Assembly (NCBI GenBank): GCA_021296375.1
Contig: JAGWAQ010000006.1
Span: 1 to 46,193 of the forward strand
Length of the DNA: 46,193 bases
DNA from: Alphaproteobacteria bacterium
GTDB taxonomy: Bacteria; Pseudomonadota; Alphaproteobacteria; Puniceispirillales; UBA1172
Reading direction: 5' to 3'
Positions 20,394 to 28,626 of this stretch are shown here, in pieces. The notes below the pieces were generated by a model that searched no databases, was not told the origin of the DNA, and worked only from the letters and a program-made list of their open reading frames with translations. The translations under genes were made by a program, and so were the position numbers. Each line of letters starts with the position of its first letter. The stretch's first letter is position 1.

Positions 20394-20935
20394 GATGCGC
20401 CCCCGTCGGTGAGTTGATACGGATTGGTCAGCCCGTGACGGGCCAGAATATCAATCTCCAGCCCTTCCATGACTTCCGCCTCCGCCTCTTCAATATGGTC
20501 ATGACCACAGAGATGAAGCGTGCCGTGAAGAACAAGATGCAAGGTATGATCAGCAAGGGGGATATTCATGTCCTGAGCCTGCCGCGCCATGACGCCATAC
20601 GCAAGGGCAATATCCCCCAAAAATTCATCTTCCCCTGACGGAAAGGACAAGACATCGGTGGGGCCGGATTTATCACGGTGGATCTGGTTCAGCGCGGCCA
20701 CCGCATCATCACTGGTGAACAGCAGGGCAATTTCAGTCGCGCCGGTCTTCTGTTGCGCCAGGGCCATGCCAAGAATAGCCGCCATGCGGGTGGTGAATTC
20801 AGGGGTCAGGACATCGCGCCATTCACCGGCATCAACATTGCAGTCAAATTCATGACCATCATCATGGTCGATGATAAAGCTCAAACTGTCAGGGTCGTCT
20901 GGCGTATCGGCGGGGAAAGGGTCAGGTCTGGCCAT
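20390..20935 (-). CDS. ybeY: Endoribonuclease YbeY
   Basis: Zinc-dependent RNase for 16S rRNA 3' processing and ribosome quality control. The 181 residues contain the metal-binding motif HGTLHLCGHDH (H137, H141, H147) and the family strand TDVLSFPSG. The N-terminal ~30 residues are acidic and not conserved. It overlaps phoH by one base and corC by four. Confidence 0.95.
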   Translation of the reverse strand: MARPDPFPADTPDDPDSLSFIIDHDDGHEFDCNVDAGEWRDVLTPEFTTRMAAILGMALAQQKTGATEIALLFTSDDAVAALNQIHRDKSGPTDVLSFPSGEDEFLGDIALAYGVMARQAQDMNIPLADHTLHLVLHGTLHLCGHDHIEEAEAEVMEGLEIDILARHGLTNPYQLTDGGAS

Positions 20936-21939
20936 CAGCTTTGGTCACGTTTTTCATATGCAGTCAGGATGCGGGCGACAACAGGGTGACGCACGACGTC
21001 GCTTCCTTTCAGTCGGATGATTCCGACACCTTTGACATCATCAAGGATAGACACGGCATCATCAAGCCCTGATTTCTGCCCTGACGGCAAATCCACCTGC
21101 GACAGATCGCCGGTGATGACCATGCGGGAATCATCCCCGAGACGGGTCAAGACCATCTTCATTTGCACCGGCGTGGTGTTCTGGGCTTCGTCGATAATGA
21201 CATAGGATTGCGCCAGGGTCCGCCCCCGCATAAAGGCCAGCGGCGCGATCTCGATCTGGCCTGACGCCAGCATGCGATCAACCATATCCGGCGGCATCAT
21301 GTCATAGAGCGAATCATAAAGCGGGCGCAAATACGGGTCGACTTTTTCTTTCATGTCACCGGGTAGAAACCCCAGCCGTTCCCCTGCTTCCACCGCTGGC
21401 CGGGACAGCACAATCCGTTCAATCCGTTTCGCCTTCAAGGCTTCAACCGCTTTTGCCACCGCCAGGTAAGTCTTGCCGGTCCCCGCCGGGCCAAGCCCGA
21501 ACACCACATCATGCCTCGACAATGCCTCAAGATAGGTCTGCTGGCCTGCTGATTTCGGGGTCACCACTTTACGCCAAGTGTCGAGGGCCCCGTCGCTATT
21601 GGCAAAGGCTTTCATCCCGTCGTTGCTGGCATCTGCCGCCCAGCGCAAAGCATCTTTAACCATGGAAGAAGAAATATCCCGTTCTGTTGTGGTGGTGTTG
21701 GCGATCCGCTTGTACAAGGCCTCAATCGTGACTTTGGCGGTCGAGGTATTGTGTTCACTGCCGGTGATTTTGATGATGTTCCCGAAACTGTCGAGCGAAA
21801 CGTCAAGCGCTTGTTCAATGGCGGTCAGGTTACTGTTGTGGTGGCCGTAAAGGAAGGGCAGGAATTCATTGTCTTGAAATTCGAGCTTGATGCTGTGGTT
21901 CTGGCTTTTGCCGCGCCGCACGCTGTCGGTATCCTTCAT
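20935..21939 (-). CDS. ybeZ: PhoH-like ATPase (YbeZ)
   Basis: PhoH-family P-loop ATPase that works with YbeY in rRNA processing. The start at 21939 (MKDTDSVRRGK) has AGGAG 7 bases upstream; the ORF-track start at 22005 extends toward miaB without support. The 334 residues have a short N-terminal KH-like region (FLYGHHNSNLTAIEQAL), Walker A GPAGTGKT (150-157) and Walker B YVIIDEAQN. A phosphate-starvation role is historical and not supported by context. Confidence 0.93.
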   Translation of the reverse strand: MKDTDSVRRGKSQNHSIKLEFQDNEFLPFLYGHHNSNLTAIEQALDVSLDSFGNIIKITGSEHNTSTAKVTIEALYKRIANTTTTERDISSSMVKDALRWAADASNDGMKAFANSDGALDTWRKVVTPKSAGQQTYLEALSRHDVVFGLGPAGTGKTYLAVAKAVEALKAKRIERIVLSRPAVEAGERLGFLPGDMKEKVDPYLRPLYDSLYDMMPPDMVDRMLASGQIEIAPLAFMRGRTLAQSYVIIDEAQNTTPVQMKMVLTRLGDDSRMVITGDLSQVDLPSGQKSGLDDAVSILDDVKGVGIIRLKGSDVVRHPVVARILTAYEKRDQS

Positions 21940-21967
21940 CGAGTCTCCTGCTCTCAACTGGCCGTGA

Positions 21968-23302
21968 TCACACCATCTCAGCGGAAAGACTGTTCTGGTG
22001 CGCATCTGTTATCCGTAAAGACACTATATCACCAATTTCACCTGTTGTGGCAGGGAAATGCACCGCCTGCATCCAGGGGCTTCGTCCGGCCTTCTGATTG
22101 TCCTTATTGGCGGGACGTTCGATCAGCACATCCATGACATCCCCGACCTTGGCTTTATTGAACGCCAGCTGCTGGGCGTTGATCAATTGCTGAAGCCCGG
22201 CGAGGCGTTCGGATTTAACGCCTTCATCGACCTGATCATCACGCATCGACGCCGGGGTCCCGGGGCGAGGGGAATATTTAAAGGAATAGGCGGAAGCATA
22301 ACCGACGCGATCGATCAGGTTAAGGGTATCGGCGAAATCGCGATCGGTTTCACCGGGAAAGCCAACAATAAAATCGCCGCTCAAGGCCATGTCAGGGCAA
22401 ACGTCACGCAACTGGTCAATAATGCGGAAATAATCATCACGGCTGTGGTGACGGTTCATGGCATCAAGAATCCGGTCGGAGCCTGCCTGAACCGGCAAAT
22501 GCAGATACGGCATCAATTGCGGAATCTCGGCATGGGCATGGATCAAATCAAGGGTCATGTCCTTGGGGTGTGAGGTGGTGTAGCGAAGACGCTTCAACCC
22601 GTCGATCTCCGCCAGCTCACGCAGAAGACGGGCGAAATCCCAGTCACGGCCATCAGGCGCTTCCCCCGCCCAGGCGTTCACATTCTGCCCCAACAGGCTG
22701 AGCTCAACGGAGCCATTGTCAACCAACCGCCGGGCTTCCGTCAGGATGGAGGCGGCGGGACGCGAGAATTCCGCCCCGCGGGTATACGGCACGACGCAGA
22801 AGGTGCAAAATTTATCACACCCTTCCTGAACCGAAAGAAACGCCGCCGGACCACGGGGGGTATGCTCTTCGGGCAGGAAATCAAACTTGTCCTCAACAGG
22901 AAAATCCGTGTCGATGACGGCATTGCGGGAGGCGGGGTCAATATCGGTGATCAGCTCCGGCAGGCGGTGATAGGCCTGCGGCCCCACCACGACATCAACC
23001 CAGGGGGCGCGGCGGCTGATTTCCTGGCCTTCGGCCTGGGCAACGCAACCCGCAACGGCGATCTTCACGTCACGACCCTGCAGCCGCTGACCTTCTTTCC
23101 ATTTCCGCAAACGGCCAAGTTCCGAGAACACTTTTTCCGCCGCTTTTTCACGAATATGGCAGGTGTTGATGATGACCATATCGGCATCGGTGGCATTATC
23201 GCTGGCGCTGTACCCGAGGGGCGCCAGAACATCTGCCATGCGGTCCGAATCATAGACATTCATCTGACAGCCATAGGTTTTAATATGCAGTTTTTTAGCC
23301 AT
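21968..23302 (-). CDS. miaB: tRNA-2-methylthio-N6-isopentenyladenosine synthase MiaB
   Basis: Radical-SAM methylthiotransferase acting on A37 of tRNAs. The 444 residues hold the UPF0004 domain with the auxiliary-cluster cysteines C12, C48 and C86, the radical-SAM motif CDKFCTFC (C162, C166, C169) and a C-terminal TRAM domain (about 375-440). It is preceded by rimI with a 9-base gap and followed by phoH with 28 bases. Confidence 0.96.
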   Translation of the reverse strand: MAKKLHIKTYGCQMNVYDSDRMADVLAPLGYSASDNATDADMVIINTCHIREKAAEKVFSELGRLRKWKEGQRLQGRDVKIAVAGCVAQAEGQEISRRAPWVDVVVGPQAYHRLPELITDIDPASRNAVIDTDFPVEDKFDFLPEEHTPRGPAAFLSVQEGCDKFCTFCVVPYTRGAEFSRPAASILTEARRLVDNGSVELSLLGQNVNAWAGEAPDGRDWDFARLLRELAEIDGLKRLRYTTSHPKDMTLDLIHAHAEIPQLMPYLHLPVQAGSDRILDAMNRHHSRDDYFRIIDQLRDVCPDMALSGDFIVGFPGETDRDFADTLNLIDRVGYASAYSFKYSPRPGTPASMRDDQVDEGVKSERLAGLQQLINAQQLAFNKAKVGDVMDVLIERPANKDNQKAGRSPWMQAVHFPATTGEIGDIVSLRITDAHQNSLSAEMV

Positions 23303-23311
23303 ATCGACCTC

Positions 23312-23785
23312 TTAGGACGCTGTCCCGGTTATGTCAATGTGAAACGGCGGTTTCCGCTCATGCTTGGTGTTTTCGGCATCATTTTCGGCATCATTTTCGG
23401 CATCATTATTTGGGCCTGCGGGGTAATAGCCTTTGCGGCGGCCAACTTCAACAAACCCCGCCTTGCGGTAAAGGCGCTGGGCGATGGTGTTATCCGCCCG
23501 CACTTCAAGACGACAGCCCTTGCGCCCGAAGTCCTGGCGAAACCGCGCCAGCAAATCCTGGCCAATCCCCCGCCGGCGGTGATCAGGATGAACGCTGATC
23601 TGGATCACCTCACCATCCTGATCAATCGACCAGCCGGTGATGAACCCCCGCATCTGCCCGTCTTCTTCAAACGCCAACCCCGCAAAAGCCGGTTTCATCA
23701 ACAGGCGGGGAAGGCCGCTTGTGTCCTCCGACGGTTCAATCGCCGCCATGGCAGGCCCGTCATCAGGGCGAAGCGGCCTGATCAT
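23312..23785 (-). CDS. rimI: GNAT acetyltransferase, RimI-like
   Basis: N-acetyltransferase of the RimI type, which acetylates the N terminus of ribosomal protein S18 in E. coli; the name rests on similarity and on the tsaB neighbour. The acetyl-CoA loop HRRRGIG is at 69-75, and the C-terminal NTIAQRLYRKAGFVEVGRRKGYY block is typical. After the fold ends near residue 125 there is a tail with NDAENDAENDAEN and a basic stretch, encoded partly by a 12-bp tandem repeat. It overlaps tsaB by four bases (ATGA). Confidence 0.85.
   Translation of the reverse strand: MIRPLRPDDGPAMAAIEPSEDTSGLPRLLMKPAFAGLAFEEDGQMRGFITGWSIDQDGEVIQISVHPDHRRRGIGQDLLARFRQDFGRKGCRLEVRADNTIAQRLYRKAGFVEVGRRKGYYPAGPNNDAENDAENDAENTKHERKPPFHIDITGTAS
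23370..23405. repeat. 12-bp tandem repeat in rimI tail
   Basis: Three perfect copies of TTTTCGGCATCA; on the minus strand they give the repeating Asn-Asp-Ala-Glu tail. Confidence 0.9.
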
Positions 23786-24507
23786 GATGATTTCGGGGTG
23801 CTGATCAACGGCGGGGCAAGGTAAAGCGGCTCCAGCCCGTCATTGACCGCCGGAAACGCATGGTGATACCGGCATAAATCCGCCGCCAGAGGAGCGAAAG
23901 CCGCCCCCGGGCGGGCGGGGAGGCCCTCGCCGGTCAACCGTTGCGCCAGGGTATCGGCATCATGACCATTGATAACAAGGTGATGGCCTTCAGTCTGTGA
24001 TTTCACCATCAGGGTGTTGGACATCAGGGTGTTGGCCATCAGGGTTTGGGAAAGCTCGACCAGATCATCAGCCTGACCATCCTGAACATCGCCGAGGGCC
24101 TCGCCATCAGGTGAAAACGCCTGGAAATAAAGCGATTTGCGGCGACTGTCGATGACGCTGATCACCGGCGACTGGCCATCGGCATCATGCCTCGCCATCG
24201 CCGCCAGAGACGACAGCCCCACCGGCGCAAGCCCGAGGGAAAGCCCCAGACCTTTGGCGGCCGCAAGAGCCACACGAATGCCGGTAAAAGAACCGGGGCC
24301 ACGCCCCGCCACGATGACGCCAATATCACCAAACCCCACACTCGCCTGGGTGAGGGCATCCCTTGCCAGGGTGATGATCCAGGCGGCATGGCCATGGGCC
24401 GCTTCATGGCGGGCCTGGGCCAGCACATCACCACCTCTCGCGACCGCGACCGAAGCCATGCCCGCACTTGAATCCAGCGCCAATGTGATGACAGATTGAG
24501 CGGACAT
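23782..24507 (-). CDS. tsaB: tRNA threonylcarbamoyladenosine biosynthesis protein TsaB
   Basis: Partner of TsaD in threonylcarbamoylation of A37 in ANN-decoding tRNAs. The 241 residues start with the ASKHA strand LALDSSAGMASVAV and include GRGPGSFTGIRVALAAAKGL (68-87). Between the two halves (about 155-168) is an insertion with three near-identical NTLM(A/S/V) units from a 15-bp tandem repeat. It is the first gene of a minus-strand cluster with rimI and miaB. Confidence 0.93.
   Translation of the reverse strand: MSAQSVITLALDSSAGMASVAVARGGDVLAQARHEAAHGHAAWIITLARDALTQASVGFGDIGVIVAGRGPGSFTGIRVALAAAKGLGLSLGLAPVGLSSLAAMARHDADGQSPVISVIDSRRKSLYFQAFSPDGEALGDVQDGQADDLVELSQTLMANTLMSNTLMVKSQTEGHHLVINGHDADTLAQRLTGEGLPARPGAAFAPLAADLCRYHHAFPAVNDGLEPLYLAPPLISTPKSS
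24006..24050. repeat. 15-bp tandem repeat inside tsaB
   Basis: Three head-to-tail units of (C/A)CATCAGGGTGTTGG, the last slightly diverged, in frame with tsaB. Confidence 0.88.
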
Positions 24508-24558
24508 GCCCGAAATCCTATAATAATGAAAATCACGTTGCAGGTGATGACGTTAATG

Positions 24559-24587
24559 GTGACGTCAATTCAAGGCTTTGGTATAAC
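24559..24587 (+). promoter_or_regulatory. Candidate promoter of the polysaccharide deacetylase gene
   Basis: GTGACG, a 17-base spacer and TATAAC lie 28 bases before the ATG. The -35 overlaps the second of two TGACGT(T/C)AAT repeats (24548-24557 and 24560-24569), 12 bp apart. Confidence 0.45.
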
Positions 24588-24614
24588 AAAAGCCAGACCA
24601 ATTAGGAATAATCT

Positions 24615-25667
24615 ATGTTGAACGCAAACCTTGCCTTCGTTAATCAAATTGCACGTCGCGCCAGCCGGTTTCTTCTGGCCGTGATGATGAGTTGCACCGC
24701 CGGGGTGGCCATGGCCGCTGATCATGCGTCGGTTGTCATGTACCATCGCTTTGGGGCGGTCAACCTGCCGTCCACCAACACGACCCTTGAGCAATTTGAA
24801 AGCCATCTGGCCGAACTGGCGTCAGGGCCGTATCAGGTCATGCCCCTGATCGACATCACCACCGCTATTATTAATGGCGAGGAATTGCCCGATTACGCGG
24901 TCGCCATCACTGTCGATGACGCGTTTATCTCGCTTTACAAAGAGGCCTGGCCACGGCTTAAGGAATACGGTTTTCCGGTGACGGTGTTTGTCGCCACCAA
25001 TGCCATTGATCGCGGCTTGCGCGGCTACGCCAGCTGGGACCAGCTGCGGGAAATGCAGGCCCAGGGGGTGGATTTTGGCAGCCAAACCCACACCCATCCG
25101 CATATGCACAGAATCGATGTTGAAACAGGCCGTCAGGAAATCCTCACCTCCAACAACCGATTTATCGAAGAGCTGGGGATCAAGCCGCAACTCTTCGCCT
25201 ATCCTTATGGGGAATACACCCCGGAAATCCGTGACATGATCAAGGAATCCGGGTTTATCGCGGCCTTTGGCCAGCATTCCGGCATCATGCACAAGACCCA
25301 GAATCATTTTGAATTCCCCCGCTTTGCCTTTAACGAAGCCTATGGGGATTTGAACCGCTTCAAACTTGCCATTAACGCGCTGCCCATCCCTGCTGTTGAT
25401 GTTTCACCCGAAAGCATGGTGCTTGATGAAAACCCGCCGCTTTACGGCTTTACCATCAATGAGGAGATCGGCCCCCTTAACCGCGTGGCGTGTTTTGCCT
25501 CTCGCATGGGCAAGGTTCAGACCATTGTGCTGGATCGACGGATTGAGGTGCGCTTGCCTGATGCCATTACCGGCACCCGTGGCCGCATCAACTGCACCAT
25601 GCCGCATTTCGTCAATGGCGAGGAAACCGGGCGCTGGCGTTGGCTGGGCCGCCAGTGGCTTCCCTAA
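24615..25667 (+). CDS. Secreted polysaccharide deacetylase (NodB-type)
   Basis: Probable periplasmic or exported carbohydrate deacetylase of the NodB/CE4 superfamily; the substrate is unknown. A signal peptide ends near residue 34 (AGVAMA). The NodB domain has MYHRFG at 42-47, motif 1 as TVDDAF with D101-D102 (Ala in place of the usual Gly), motif 2 as HTHPH (H159, H163) and motif 3 as YPYGEY (196-201). The last ~115 residues form a separate, probably beta-rich region with two cysteines that I do not recognise. It stands alone, divergent from tsaB and convergent with a glucosaminidase, which fits a cell-envelope role. Confidence 0.85.
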   Translation: MLNANLAFVNQIARRASRFLLAVMMSCTAGVAMAADHASVVMYHRFGAVNLPSTNTTLEQFESHLAELASGPYQVMPLIDITTAIINGEELPDYAVAITVDDAFISLYKEAWPRLKEYGFPVTVFVATNAIDRGLRGYASWDQLREMQAQGVDFGSQTHTHPHMHRIDVETGRQEILTSNNRFIEELGIKPQLFAYPYGEYTPEIRDMIKESGFIAAFGQHSGIMHKTQNHFEFPRFAFNEAYGDLNRFKLAINALPIPAVDVSPESMVLDENPPLYGFTINEEIGPLNRVACFASRMGKVQTIVLDRRIEVRLPDAITGTRGRINCTMPHFVNGEETGRWRWLGRQWLP

Positions 25668-25681
25668 GGCGCGTGGCTGAA

Positions 25682-25698
25682 TAAAGGAATTGCCTTTA
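25682..25698. terminator. Weak hairpin between deacetylase and glucosaminidase genes
   Basis: TAAAGG-AATTG-CCTTTA is a perfect 6-bp A/T-rich inverted repeat at the meeting point of two converging genes, with no long T-run directly after it. Terminator function is doubtful. Confidence 0.35.
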
Positions 25699-25700
25699 CG

Positions 25701-26801
25701 TCATTTTGTTGACAGCACGGCGTTTTCGTAATTGCGGAAATTATTCTTCGTGATAAGCGAGAACAGTTTGCTGACATAGACCTCGCCTTCTTCGGAATAG
25801 GAGGTCAGGGTTTTGATCATATCCGCTATATCCGCATCTGGATTGCCGCGGGCTTTGCGGAAGTCGTCATAGGACCGGTGGGTGTTGAGATTGTGCATAT
25901 AGGCCCGCACCGAATCAAACAGGGTGACAAAAGACCGAACGACGGCATTTTCATATTTTGACTGGCTGGGGCGGATGCCCTGGTCCCGTGACCACGCCCA
26001 TTGCCCGAACAGCGCATTGCCCTGAACCGAAAACCGTGATGTCCCCCAACCGCTTTCGATCGCCGCTTGCGCCAGCGCCAGTGAAACCGGAACCGTGTCC
26101 ACCCGTTCCAGCAGGGCCGCGCGGATCTCCTCAATATCATCAGAACCGGTGGTGTAACGATAAAGCTCAGCCCATTTGCGCAGACGCTTCAAATCGCCTT
26201 TATCGGCGGCTTGTTCAACCAGGCGGCGGCGCTCTTCAAGCTCAGCGTTCGCGCGCAGGATCAGCGGCAGGATAATGGCGACAAAACGTTTCTTGCGCTG
26301 GGTCACCGACAGGCGCTCAAGCTCCGGTAAACTGGCGAGATAGACCGGCTCTATTTCCAGCACCGCCCCTGACGCCTCGGGAAGATCGGGCAGTTCAGGC
26401 AAGGCGGTTGGCGGCACGATGCTATCCTCTTGAGGAATATTGGCGGCCAGGGTTGTTCGGTTTGACGTGTCGGTTTCAGGCGAAGCCTCACCGGCGGGTT
26501 TATCCGCAAATGACAATAACACCGCGCTATCGGTCAGGTCGTCAGGCAGAAGGGTTGATGACGATAAATCAGCAAACGCCAACACCGGCGGCGGCGACAA
26601 CAAGGCTTCAAGCTCCTGGCGGCGCGCTTCTGACAAGACGGAGGTTGATGGCGCTGAAACGGTTTTGACTTCAGGTTCGTAATAGCCGGTTTCAAAGGCC
26701 GGCGGCTTAAACCCGAACAGCCCTGCCACGCCCAGTTGCACCGCGATCAGCACCAGGGCTGCGATCATCAAATTCCGGTTAAATGAGGACGGTGACGCCA
26801 T
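25701..26801 (-). CDS. Membrane-anchored Bax-like N-acetylglucosaminidase
   Basis: Probable peptidoglycan hydrolase of the glucosaminidase (GH73) family, close to E. coli Bax. A single membrane helix at about 10-30 anchors it, with a ~130-residue Pro/Ser/Glu-rich stalk before the enzyme domain at about 170-366. The signature AQAAIESGWGTSRF carries the likely catalytic E249 and is followed by GNALFGQWAW. It lies 25 bases after nfuA on the same strand, so it may share its transcript. The ATG has only a poor ribosome site. Confidence 0.87.
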   Translation of the reverse strand: MASPSSFNRNLMIAALVLIAVQLGVAGLFGFKPPAFETGYYEPEVKTVSAPSTSVLSEARRQELEALLSPPPVLAFADLSSSTLLPDDLTDSAVLLSFADKPAGEASPETDTSNRTTLAANIPQEDSIVPPTALPELPDLPEASGAVLEIEPVYLASLPELERLSVTQRKKRFVAIILPLILRANAELEERRRLVEQAADKGDLKRLRKWAELYRYTTGSDDIEEIRAALLERVDTVPVSLALAQAAIESGWGTSRFSVQGNALFGQWAWSRDQGIRPSQSKYENAVVRSFVTLFDSVRAYMHNLNTHRSYDDFRKARGNPDADIADMIKTLTSYSEEGEVYVSKLFSLITKNNFRNYENAVLSTK

Positions 26802-26826
26802 AAATTGCGGGCCTTAAAGACATAAA

Positions 26827-27375
26827 TCAGCCGTTATCGGCACGGACCTCTTGAACTTCAGGGATATAATGGCGCAGCATGTTTTCGATCCCCATTTTAA
26901 GAGTGGCGGTCGAGCTTGGGCAGCCTTGGCAAGCCCCGCGCATGAACAAGGTCACGACACCTTCTTCAAAAGATTTGAAAACAATATCGCCGCCATCCAT
27001 CGCCACCGCCGGCCGAACCCGGGTGTCGAGCAGATGCTTGATTTGCTTGACGGTGTCATCGTCATCGCTGTCGTCATCTTCGTCTTCGCCATCTTCGATC
27101 ACCGCCATGCCGCTGGCAAAATGTTCCATGATGGCGGACAACACGCCAGGCTTGATGGTGAACCATTCACGGCTGTCGTCTTTGGTGATGGAGACAAAGT
27201 CACTACCGAGGAAAACACCGCTTACCCCGTCAACCGCGAACAACCGCCGCGCCAGAGGGGAGCGTGATGCTTCGGAAATATCAGAAAAATGCGCGGTATC
27301 CGTCGCCATCACGTCAACACCTGGAATAAACTTAAGGGTGGCGGGATTCGGGGTATCTTCTGTTTGAATGAACAT
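26827..27375 (-). CDS. nfuA: NfuA/NifU-type Fe-S carrier protein
   Basis: Scaffold or carrier that delivers Fe-S clusters to target proteins. The start at 27375 (MFIQTEDTPNPATLKF) gives 182 residues and has GAGGAG upstream; the ORF-track extension to 27492 runs through the promoter. An N-terminal Nfu_N domain (1-88) joins through an acidic linker (EDGEDEDDDSDDDD) to a NifU C-terminal domain with the cluster cysteines C149 and C152 in GACQGCPSS. MiaB, Nth and other Fe-S proteins encoded nearby are possible clients. Confidence 0.93.
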   Translation of the reverse strand: MFIQTEDTPNPATLKFIPGVDVMATDTAHFSDISEASRSPLARRLFAVDGVSGVFLGSDFVSITKDDSREWFTIKPGVLSAIMEHFASGMAVIEDGEDEDDDSDDDDTVKQIKHLLDTRVRPAVAMDGGDIVFKSFEEGVVTLFMRGACQGCPSSTATLKMGIENMLRHYIPEVQEVRADNG

Positions 27376-27417
27376 CTCGCATGCTCCTCTAAAAAGGGGT
27401 CTGTGCTTTACAGTCTT

Positions 27418-27446
27418 AATATAAGGACATGTCCGTCCAAGTACAA
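27418..27446 (-). promoter_or_regulatory. Candidate nfuA promoter with operator-like palindrome
   Basis: On the minus strand TTGTAC, exactly 17 bases, then TATATT, about 45 bases before the nfuA ATG. The spacer contains the perfect 10-bp palindrome GGACATGTCC (27425-27434), a position suited to a repressor. Confidence 0.6.
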
Positions 27447-27499
27447 CCACCGCTGATGATTTCAGGCCTGTGGCCATGATTGTCATCAGCAAAGAGAAG

Positions 27500-28510
27500 T
27501 TAACCGAGGCTGGACCCCAAAAACCCTGTCAGGCGACGAACATCCGCCAGCACAGGCCGGGCAATGGCATGGGCACGTTCCGCCCCGTCATCAAGAATGG
27601 CGTCGATTTGCGCCGGATCCTGCATATATGTTGTCATCTGGGCGGTGATCGGCGCCAGTTTGGCGATCGCCACATCCGCCAGCGCCGGTTTAAACGCGCC
27701 AAAACCCTGACCGCCGAATTGCGTCAGCACATCCTCTTCGCTGATCTCCGCCAGAGCGGCATAAATCGACACCAGATTGCGGGCTTCAGGACGCCCTTCC
27801 AGGCCTTCGATTTCCGATGGCAGGGGTTGCGGGTCTGTTTTGGCTTTCTTGATCTTGGTCATGATCGCGTCGGCATCATCGGTCATGGTGATGCGGGAGT
27901 ATTCCGACGGGTCGGATTTGCTCATTTTTGCGGTGCCGTCACGCAGGCTCATCACCCGTGTCGCCTTGCCGAGAATCTGCGGTTCCGGCTGAGGGAAGAA
28001 CTCCTCACCAAACATCGCGTTGAACGCCTGGGCAATATCACGCGTCAGCTCAAGGTGCTGCTTCTGGTCATCACCAACAGGGACATGGGTGGCTTTATAG
28101 GCCAGAATATCCGCCGCCATCAGGGTCGGGTAGGCGTAAAGACCGACGGTGGCGTTCTCGCGGTTTTTGCCGGCCTTTTCCTTGAACTGCGTCATGCGGT
28201 TAAGCCAGCCAAGACGCGCCACGCAATTAAAAATCCAGGCCAGTTCAGCGTGTTGAGGCACCCGCGACTGGTTAAAGAGAATAGAGCGTTTCGGGTCAAT
28301 CCCTGCCGCCAGAACCGAGGCCGCCACTTCACGGGTGCTTTGCCGCAATTCAGCAGGGTCCTGCGGAACAGTGATGGCATGCAGATCCACCACGCAATAG
28401 ACGCACTCAAAGTCATCCTGAAGGCGAACCCAGTTCTGAATGGCCCCAAGGTAATTCCCGAGGTGAAGATTACCTGTCGGCTGAATGCCGGAAAAAATAC
28501 GCTTATCCAT
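27500..28510 (-). CDS. trpS: Tryptophanyl-tRNA synthetase
   Basis: Class I synthetase that charges tRNA-Trp. The start at 28510 ([19 protein letters not shown]) is preferred to the ATG four codons earlier because GAGAA precedes it; this gives 336 residues. The HIGH-type motif is NLHLGN (14-19) and KMSKS is at 195-199. It follows murJ by 116 bp, which contain a possible promoter, in the common mutS-glnD-murJ-trpS order. Confidence 0.96.
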   Translation of the reverse strand: MDKRIFSGIQPTGNLHLGNYLGAIQNWVRLQDDFECVYCVVDLHAITVPQDPAELRQSTREVAASVLAAGIDPKRSILFNQSRVPQHAELAWIFNCVARLGWLNRMTQFKEKAGKNRENATVGLYAYPTLMAADILAYKATHVPVGDDQKQHLELTRDIAQAFNAMFGEEFFPQPEPQILGKATRVMSLRDGTAKMSKSDPSEYSRITMTDDADAIMTKIKKAKTDPQPLPSEIEGLEGRPEARNLVSIYAALAEISEEDVLTQFGGQGFGAFKPALADVAIAKLAPITAQMTTYMQDPAQIDAILDDGAERAHAIARPVLADVRRLTGFLGSSLG

Positions 28511-28566
28511 TGTGGTTCTCATCTGCGTTTAAGGCGTTGGAGGTTTTAACAGAACATCCCTTAGTC

Positions 28567-28594
28567 TTTTTACGGTGCCGACAGCAAGGGTCAA
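28567..28594 (-). promoter_or_regulatory. Candidate trpS promoter
   Basis: On the minus strand TTGACC, a 16-base spacer and TAAAAA, about 55 bases before the trpS start, in the murJ-trpS gap. Moderate match. Confidence 0.4.
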
Positions 28595-28626
28595 GGAAAA
28601 GGGTAATATGAGGGCGTTTTTCTGAA

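Noticed and set aside
27470-28549. 359-codon plus-strand frame opposite trpS
   Set aside because: Shadow of trpS; it also crosses the trpS and nfuA promoter regions.
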